Shown here: positions 58,738-64,000 of the stretch, piece by piece
How the letters are laid out: every line of letters starts with the position of its first letter
How positions within the stretch are numbered: position 1 is the stretch's first letter
Source of the DNA: Curtobacterium sp. VKM Ac-1376
GTDB lineage: Bacteria; Actinomycetota; Actinomycetes; Actinomycetales; Microbacteriaceae
DNA length: 64,000 bases
Assembly: GCF_015351025.1 (NCBI RefSeq)
Contig: NZ_JADKRV010000006.1
Span: 1-64,000 of the forward strand
Reading direction: 5' to 3'
The notes under the pieces: model-generated
Seen by the model: only the letters and a program-made list of their open reading frames with translations
Databases searched by the model: none
Told to the model about the DNA's origin: nothing
Program-made: the position numbers and the translations under genes

Positions 58738-58814
58738 CGGGGCGTAGCTCAGCTTGGTAGAGCGCCCGCTTTGGGAGCGGGAGGTCGCAGGTTCAAATCC
58801 TGTCGCCCCGACCA
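58738..58814 (+). tRNA. tRNA-Pro (TGG)
   Basis: Acceptor CGGGGCG pairs with CGCCCCG; anticodon arm CCCGC-TTTGGGA-GCGGG (anticodon TGG); T-arm GCAGGTTCAAATCCTGT; discriminator A; encoded CCA (58812-58814). It lies 53 bp upstream of tig and may share its transcript. TAGACT at 58678-58683 could be a -10. Confidence 0.96.
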
Positions 58815-58867
58815 GGTCCTTCGAGCACCACCGACCACACGAACGTCAACCAACAGGAGAACATCCC

Positions 58868-60175
58868 TTGGCCACCAGCACCGTCGACAAGGTGAGCGAC
58901 ACCCGCGTCAAGCTCACCGTGAACGTGACGCCGGACGATCTCAAGCCGAGCATCGACCACGCCTACAAGCACATCGCCGAGCAGATCAACATCCCCGGCT
59001 TCCGCAAGGGCAAGGTCCCGCCGGCGATCGTCGACCAGCGCGTCGGCCGCGGCGAGGTCCTGAACCACGCCGTCGGTGACGCCATCGACAACTTCTACCG
59101 CCAGGCGGTCGAAGAGCAGGAGCTGCGCATCCTCGGCCGCGCCGAGGCCGACGTCGCCGAGCTGCCGAACGTCGCCGACTTCACCGGCGACCTCGTCCTC
59201 ACCTTCGAGGTCGACGTCCGCCCCGAGTTCGACCTGCCGGACTACTCCTCGTACGAGCTCACCGTCGACGCCGTCGAAGTGTCGGACGACGAGATCGACG
59301 AGGAGCTGCAGAACCTCCGTACGCGCTTCGGCACGCTCGTGACGGTCGACCGTCCGGCGAAGACCGGCGACTTCGCGCAGATCGACCTCACGGCCAGCAT
59401 CGGCGACGACGAGGTCGACTCGGCCACCGGCGTCTCCTACGAGATCGGCTCCGGCGACCTGCTCGAGGGCGTCGACGAGGCGCTCGAGTCCCTCACCGCC
59501 GGTGAGTCGACGACCTTCGAGTCGAAGCTCGTCGGTGGCGACCGCGAGGGCGAGACCGCCCAGATCGCCGTCACCGTCACCGCCGTCAAGGAGCGCGAGC
59601 TCCCCGAGGCCGACGACGAGTTCGCCCAGATCGCCAGCCAGTTCGACACCATCGACGAGCTCAAGGCGGACCTGAAGGAGCAGATCGCGAAGTCCAAGAC
59701 CTTCGGTCAGGGCGCCGCGGCTCGCGACAAGCTCGTCGAGAAGCTCACCGAGGACGTCAACATCCCGATCTCGGAGCAGCTCATCGCGGACGAGGTGCAC
59801 CGTCACCTCGAGCAGGAGAACCGTCTCGAGGACGAGGAGCACCGCAAGGAGGTCTCCGAGTCCAGCGAGCAGGCCTTCCGCTCGCAGATCCTCCTCGACG
59901 CGATCGCCGAGAAGGAGGAGATCCAGGTCTCGCAAGAGGAGCTGACCCAGTACCTCATCCAGGCCGCCGCGCAGTACGGCATGGAGCCGGCCGAGTTCAT
60001 CAAGGTCATCGACCAGAACGGCCAGATCCCCGGCATGGTCGGCGAGGTCGCCCGCTCGAAGGCGGTCGCGACCGTTCTGTCCAAGGTGACCGTCAAGGAC
60101 ACCAACGGCGACGCCGTCGACCTGTCCGCCTTCACGGCGGGCGTCGCGCAGGAGCCGGCAGGGGACGCCGAGTAA
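58868..60175 (+). CDS. tig: Trigger factor (ribosome-associated chaperone/PPIase)
   Basis: A 435-aa chaperone binding nascent chains at the ribosome exit. The N-terminal ribosome-binding domain has [19 protein letters not shown] (the GFRKGKVP loop that docks on L23); a FKBP-type PPIase domain follows ([14 protein letters not shown]...[11 protein letters not shown], near 150-240); the C-terminal helical cradle is long and acidic. The start is TTG at 58868, supported by AGGAG about 10 nt upstream and by the family N-terminus ([17 protein letters not shown]). First protein gene of the tig-clpP1-clpP2-clpX region. Confidence 0.96.
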   Translation: MATSTVDKVSDTRVKLTVNVTPDDLKPSIDHAYKHIAEQINIPGFRKGKVPPAIVDQRVGRGEVLNHAVGDAIDNFYRQAVEEQELRILGRAEADVAELPNVADFTGDLVLTFEVDVRPEFDLPDYSSYELTVDAVEVSDDEIDEELQNLRTRFGTLVTVDRPAKTGDFAQIDLTASIGDDEVDSATGVSYEIGSGDLLEGVDEALESLTAGESTTFESKLVGGDREGETAQIAVTVTAVKERELPEADDEFAQIASQFDTIDELKADLKEQIAKSKTFGQGAAARDKLVEKLTEDVNIPISEQLIADEVHRHLEQENRLEDEEHRKEVSESSEQAFRSQILLDAIAEKEEIQVSQEELTQYLIQAAAQYGMEPAEFIKVIDQNGQIPGMVGEVARSKAVATVLSKVTVKDTNGDAVDLSAFTAGVAQEPAGDAE

Positions 60176-60201
60176 CGATCTCGACGCCACCAGCATGAAG
60201 G

Positions 60202-60239
60202 ACGGGAGGCACGGTGCCAGCTGGCACCGTGCCTCCCGT
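60202..60239 (+). terminator. Terminator of tig
   Basis: Perfect 19-bp arms ACGGGAGGCACGGTGCCAG and complement with no loop, 26 bp past the tig stop. The outer arm ACGGGAGGC belongs to the family also seen at 7013, 21134 and 32277. Confidence 0.8.
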
Positions 60240-60345
60240 TCGTCCGTATCCGCCCCTGATGCATTGCTGTCGGCGAACAGACGAGAACTGGTGCGTTGCA
60301 CCCGATAAGTTCGACAACAAGCGACAACTGAACGGGAGCTTTTCC

Positions 60346-60975
60346 ATGGCCGAAGCAACACTGAACCCCAGTGTTTTTGACCGCCTTCTGAGAGACCGGA
60401 TCGTGTGGCTCGGCTCCGAGGTCCGCGACGACAACTCGAACGAGATCGCAGCCAAGCTGCTGCTGCTCGCCGCCGAGGACCCTGAGAAGGACATCTACCT
60501 CTACATCAACTCGCCCGGTGGTTCGATCACCGCCGGCATGGCGATCTACGACACGATGCAGTTCGTGCCGAACGACATCGTCACCGTGGGCATCGGCCTG
60601 GCCGCGTCGATGGGACAGTTCCTGCTGTCCTCCGGCACGCCGGGCAAGCGCTACATCACGCCGAACGCCCGCGTCCTGCTCCACCAGCCGTCCGGTGGGT
60701 TCGGTGGCACCGCCGCCGACATCCAGACGCAGGCGAAGGTCATCCTCGACATGAAGCAGCGCATGGCGGAGCTCACGGCCGAGCAGACCGGCAAGTCGAT
60801 CGAGCAGGTCCTCAAGGACAACGACCGCGACAACTGGTTCAGCGCCCAGGAGGCCCTCGAGTACGGCTTCGTCGACCACCTCCGCGCCTCGAGCGCCGAG
60901 GTCATCGGCGGCGGCGGCACCGTCGGCGACGGGGAGACCCCCACCAGCGCGGCCGAGCCCGACGCCCAGTCCTGA
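60346..60975 (+). CDS. clpP1: ATP-dependent Clp protease proteolytic subunit ClpP1
   Basis: A 209-aa serine protease subunit of the ClpP1P2 barrel. Catalytic triad visible as Ser88 ([11 protein letters not shown]), His113 (VLLHQPSG) and Asp161 ([12 protein letters not shown]). The N-terminal axial loop is short. Upstream TGCTGTCGGCGAAC (about 60265-60278) resembles a ClgR half-palindrome, the usual actinobacterial activator of clp genes, with mismatches. The C-terminal ~20 residues are Gly/Ser/Thr-rich. Starts 26 bp before clpP2's start codon region, forming a clpP1-clpP2 operon. Confidence 0.95.
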   Translation: MAEATLNPSVFDRLLRDRIVWLGSEVRDDNSNEIAAKLLLLAAEDPEKDIYLYINSPGGSITAGMAIYDTMQFVPNDIVTVGIGLAASMGQFLLSSGTPGKRYITPNARVLLHQPSGGFGGTAADIQTQAKVILDMKQRMAELTAEQTGKSIEQVLKDNDRDNWFSAQEALEYGFVDHLRASSAEVIGGGGTVGDGETPTSAAEPDAQS

Positions 60976-61001
60976 TCCCCACCGAAGAAAAGGAAACGAG
61001 A

Positions 61002-61661
61002 ATGCATCTCCCAATGCTCGGTGGCGCGCAGAACGTCCCGGCTCCGTCCGATCGGTACATCCTGCCGAGCTTCGAAGAGCGCACGGCCTACGGCTACAAG
61101 CGCCAGGACCCGTACGCGAAGCTCTTCGAGGACCGCATCGTGTTCCTCGGCGTGCAGGTCGACGACGCGTCGGCTGACGACGTCATGGCCCAGCTGCTCG
61201 TGCTCGAGTCCATGGACCCCGACCGCGACATCGTCATGTACATCAACTCGCCCGGTGGCTCGTTCACCGCGATGACGGCGATCTACGACACGATGCAGTA
61301 CATCCGCCCGCAGATCCAGACGGTCTGCCTCGGCCAGGCGGCCTCGGCCGCGTCGGTGCTCCTGGCCGGTGGCACCCCGGGCAAGCGCCTGGCGCTGCCC
61401 AACGCCCGTGTGCTCATCCACCAGCCCGCTGTCCAGCAGGGTGGCGGCCAGGCGTCCGACATCGAGATCCAGGCGGCGGAGATCCTCCGCATGCGCACCT
61501 GGCTCGAGGAGACGCTGTCGAAGCACTCCAACAAGACGCCGGCGGAGATCAACCACGACATCGAGCGCGACAAGATCATGTCCGCGCAGGAAGCCGTGGA
61601 GTACGGCCTGATCGACCAGGTCCTCACCAGCCGCAAGAACCTGCCGGCGCTCGTCAAGTAG
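61002..61661 (+). CDS. clpP2: ATP-dependent Clp protease proteolytic subunit ClpP2
   Basis: A 219-aa partner subunit of ClpP1 in the hetero-tetradecameric protease. Triad: Ser115 ([11 protein letters not shown]), His140 ([10 protein letters not shown]), Asp190 ([19 protein letters not shown]). The N-terminus ([33 protein letters not shown]) includes the usual processed propeptide region. AAAAGGAAACGAG precedes the ATG. A strong bidirectional hairpin follows, separating it from the convergent copper-related pair and so from clpX. Confidence 0.96.
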   Translation: MHLPMLGGAQNVPAPSDRYILPSFEERTAYGYKRQDPYAKLFEDRIVFLGVQVDDASADDVMAQLLVLESMDPDRDIVMYINSPGGSFTAMTAIYDTMQYIRPQIQTVCLGQAASAASVLLAGGTPGKRLALPNARVLIHQPAVQQGGGQASDIEIQAAEILRMRTWLEETLSKHSNKTPAEINHDIERDKIMSAQEAVEYGLIDQVLTSRKNLPALVK

Positions 61662-61673
61662 CACCAAGCAGGT

Positions 61674-61715
61674 ACGACGAAGGCCCCGCACCGATCGGTG
61701 CGGGGCCTTCGTCGT
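61674..61715. terminator. Bidirectional terminator after clpP2
   Basis: 20-bp perfect arms (ACGACGAAGGCCCCGCACCG and complement) with a 2-nt loop, between convergent clpP2 and the copC-like gene; stem shared with the terminator at 15847. Confidence 0.9.
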
Positions 61716-61725
61716 GCGGTGGTGG

Positions 61726-62388
61726 CTAGTCGTCCGTGTCGTCGGACTCCGGGGTCGGCCTGCGGCGCAGGAGCAGCAGGACCGCGACGACCGCGGCGAC
61801 GAGCACGACGCCGCCCGCGCCGATCCAGAGCGCGTCGGAGGCAGCCGAGTCGCTCGAGCCCGCGGCCGTGCCGGTGGTGGTGTCGGAGTCACCGCCGTCG
61901 TCATCCGCGGTGGCGCAGGTCGGGGGCTTCGACGCTCCGGTCGCGGCGGTGAAGCCGGACGGGGCCTTCCACGTGAACGGGTACTCGTCGGAGACGGTGT
62001 GCCCGTCGGCGGAGACGATCTGCCACTCGACCGTGTAGCCGCCGGAGTCGCCGAGTGCGGCGGTCGTGGTCATCGACGGCCCCTCGATGTCGACGCAGCC
62101 GTCCTCGTAGTACTTGCCATCGGGGCCGACGATCCGGAACGCGAAGCCCGAACCGGAGCCGCCGATGTCGAGCAGCTTGTCGTTCGTCGTGATGTCGAAG
62201 GTCTTCGGCAGTGCGGTCAACGTGCCGCCGACCTCCGGGTCGGACGCGACCAGGTAGTTGTGCGCGCTGGCCGGGCCGGCGAGCCCGAGGACCGCACCAC
62301 CGGCGATCGCGACGGCCACGGCGGTCCCGGCCACGAGCCTCCAGGCAGAGGGGCGCGGGCGGGACCGACGTGAGCCGCGCGGCGTCAT
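61726..62388 (-). CDS. CopC-domain copper resistance protein
   Basis: A 220-aa exported protein. Sec signal (WRLVAGTAVAVAIAGGAVLGLAGPASA) cleaves before HNYLVASDPEVGGTLTALPKTFDI, so the mature N-terminal His is the CopC copper ligand. IEGPSMTTTAALGDSGGYTVEWQIVSADGHTVSDEYPFTW is the conserved CopC core with the second His site (DGHTV). A Gly/Asp/Ser-rich linker precedes a C-terminal transmembrane helix and basic tail, anchoring it outside the membrane. The ATG overlaps the ycnI stop (ATGA), so it is expressed with YcnI. Confidence 0.9.
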   Translation of the reverse strand: MTPRGSRRSRPRPSAWRLVAGTAVAVAIAGGAVLGLAGPASAHNYLVASDPEVGGTLTALPKTFDITTNDKLLDIGGSGSGFAFRIVGPDGKYYEDGCVDIEGPSMTTTAALGDSGGYTVEWQIVSADGHTVSDEYPFTWKAPSGFTAATGASKPPTCATADDDGGDSDTTTGTAAGSSDSAASDALWIGAGGVVLVAAVVAVLLLLRRRPTPESDDTDD

Positions 62389-63113
62389 TTGGCTGAGCTC
62401 CGACGACGCGTGCTGGCGACCGCGACGACCAGGGCGACGGCACCGAGCACCAGGCCGCCGAGGCCGAGGAAACGGCCGACCAGGTCGGGGTCGGCGGGGG
62501 CGGTCGCGGCGGCGGCCTCGGCCGTCGGGGTGGCGGCGATCGGGTCGCCGTCGTCGTCCGTGGCCGCGGCCGCGGTCAGGGTGATCGAGGGTGCCGGGTG
62601 CTCGGGCTCGGCCTCGCCGGCGACCTGCTCCTGGTTCCACTTGACGCTGCCCGTCTCGCAGGTCTGGATCGCGGGGAACTCGACCAGGTCACCGGACTTG
62701 CCGTCCGGAAGCGAGAACGAGAGCGCGAAGGTGTCGCGCTCGTCGGCGGGCAGCGGGGTCTTCGCGGTGTACGTGACGCTGGTGACGCGCTCGGCGGCCG
62801 TCTCGGCGTGGTCCTCGTCCGATGCCGAGGCCGACGGGTCGGTGTAGGGCTCGGTCGCCTTCGTGATCGTCCAGTTCGGGTTCACGGTGGGCGTGACCTC
62901 GATGACGGACTCCGGCACCTGGAACTCGATCTTCGTCGTGGGGGAGCCGTCGCAGCCGTGCGGGACCGAGAAGGTCGCCGTGGTGTACGAGCTCGCGGCG
63001 GTCGAGGTGGCCGTCGCGGACACGTGCGCACTGGCTGACGTGGCGCTGCCGAGGACGATGACGGCTGCGACACCGAGAGTGACGGCGCCGCCGGCGGCGA
63101 GACGCTTCTGCAT
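62385..63113 (-). CDS. YcnI-family (DUF1775) exported protein
   Basis: A 242-aa protein: Sec signal ending SATSASAH, giving a mature N-terminal His, the first copper ligand of the YcnI fold. The fold itself shows TTATFSVPHGCDGSPTTKIEFQVPESV and a Trp (NPNWTITK) typical of the site, then a disordered Asp/Glu/Thr-rich linker and a C-terminal transmembrane helix (LVGRFLGLGGLVLGAVALVVAVAS). The family is implicated in copper binding. GGAAGGAACCCC precedes the ATG, and a TACA/TGTA palindrome lies 22 bp further upstream. First gene of the ycnI-copC pair. Confidence 0.9.
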   Translation of the reverse strand: MQKRLAAGGAVTLGVAAVIVLGSATSASAHVSATATSTAASSYTTATFSVPHGCDGSPTTKIEFQVPESVIEVTPTVNPNWTITKATEPYTDPSASASDEDHAETAAERVTSVTYTAKTPLPADERDTFALSFSLPDGKSGDLVEFPAIQTCETGSVKWNQEQVAGEAEPEHPAPSITLTAAAATDDDGDPIAATPTAEAAAATAPADPDLVGRFLGLGGLVLGAVALVVAVASTRRRSSAK

Positions 63114-63134
63114 GGGGTTCCTTCCGGGGTGGTT

Positions 63135-63147
63135 CTACAAGTTGTAG
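63135..63147 (-). promoter_or_regulatory. BlaI/CopY-type palindrome upstream of ycnI
   Basis: CTACAA-g-TTGTAG is a perfect palindrome containing TACA-n3-TGTA, the core recognised by BlaI/MecI/CopY-family repressors. Its location 22 bp before the ycnI ATG, ahead of a copper-linked pair, fits copper-controlled repression. No such repressor gene is in the window. Confidence 0.55.
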
Positions 63148-63335
63148 AGAAGTCCCGCTCACCGTAGCAGGCTCGCACGCCCTGGGCGAACGCGCGGGCG
63201 GATACCGGAGGGGCATCGCGGTCGGTGTCACCGGTTGCGGTTAGGCTCGTGTCCACGACGGGGTGCCCACCAGCAGCGGTGCACCAGCGGTGGTGCGACA
63301 GCGCGGCCGGCATGTCCAATCAGGGAGGCACGGGA

Positions 63336-64000
<665 letters not shown>

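Noticed and set aside
60260..60282. ClgR operator before clpP1
   Set aside because: TGCTGTCGGCGAAC fits the half-site and spacing but has at least two mismatches to the palindromic consensus; mentioned under clpP1 but not listed as a feature.

Overview
The window is about 64 kb of very GC-rich (roughly 70%) actinobacterial chromosome. Codon use, the tig-clpP1-clpP2-clpX order, the mycothiol-type DsbA-like protein, the TreXYZ operon and actinobacterial LexA/BlaI-type operators point to Microbacteriaceae, most likely Curtobacterium or a close relative. That genus call is inference from gene content; no rRNA or ribosomal marker is present. No prophage, IS element, CRISPR array or resistance island is visible. 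Genes are dense, many are joined by ATGA or GTGA start/stop overlaps, and the base composition is even.

Layout. 0.08-6.6 kb: treX-treY-treZ operon (minus) for trehalose from glycogen. 6.7-11.1 kb: a GerW-like protein, then a TPP riboswitch controlling an ECF/Yko thiamine-precursor transporter whose two ATPase domains and T component are one polypeptide, then a P-loop kinase. 11.2-15.4 kb: MHS transporter divergent from a two-monooxygenase operon. 15.5-19.1 kb: zincin-type protein, tRNA-His, oligoribonuclease, a 0.7 kb non-coding block full of palindromic repeats, and a marR-MFS pair. 19.1-23.1 kb: small proteins and a neuA-neuB-glycosyltransferase (nonulosonate) operon, then tRNA-Arg. 23.2-34 kb: housekeeping and small genes (membrane protein, msrA, ssb paralogue, ettA, thioesterases, SDR, truncated haemoglobin, mscS). 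34-43.8 kb: pepN, DsbA-like reductase, a divergent gnat/xre pair with overlapping start codons, rpiB, nei, amidohydrolase, paiB, serine hydrolase. 43.9-47.8 kb: a LexA-boxed small gene, a 50-aa ORF, a DMT exporter and a two-component system. 48-57.7 kb: a LacI-controlled locus with a sugar ABC importer, a GH5_18-like beta-mannosidase, a GH38 alpha-mannosidase and a secreted Endo-H-type GH18 enzyme; together they read as a high-mannose N-glycan utilisation locus. 58-64 kb: tRNA-Gly, tRNA-Pro, tig, clpP1, clpP2, a copper-linked copC/ycnI pair, and the 5' end of clpX.

Working together. In the N-glycan locus the only enzyme with a Sec signal is the endoglycosidase; the two mannosidases look cytoplasmic. 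This gives the scheme: cut outside, import by ABC transporter, trim inside, with LacI repression at two palindromes in the divergent intergenic region. neuA and neuB would make a CMP-activated nonulosonic acid for the adjacent glycosyltransferase-like protein.

The most unusual signals are not single genes. (1) A palindromic element of about 58-62 bp with 17-19 bp arms occurs six times; four copies fill the intergenic block at 16.8-17.3 kb and two lie in frame in the linker between the ATPase domains of the thiamine transporter. (2) A second palindromic family (GGACGGGAGGC type) serves as terminators but also enters coding sequence. (3) Some seventeen genes have a TANNNT-like -10 hexamer 6-7 nt before the start codon, implying widespread leaderless mRNAs. 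(4) The gnat and xre genes share overlapping divergent ATGs, each with its -10 inside the other's coding sequence.
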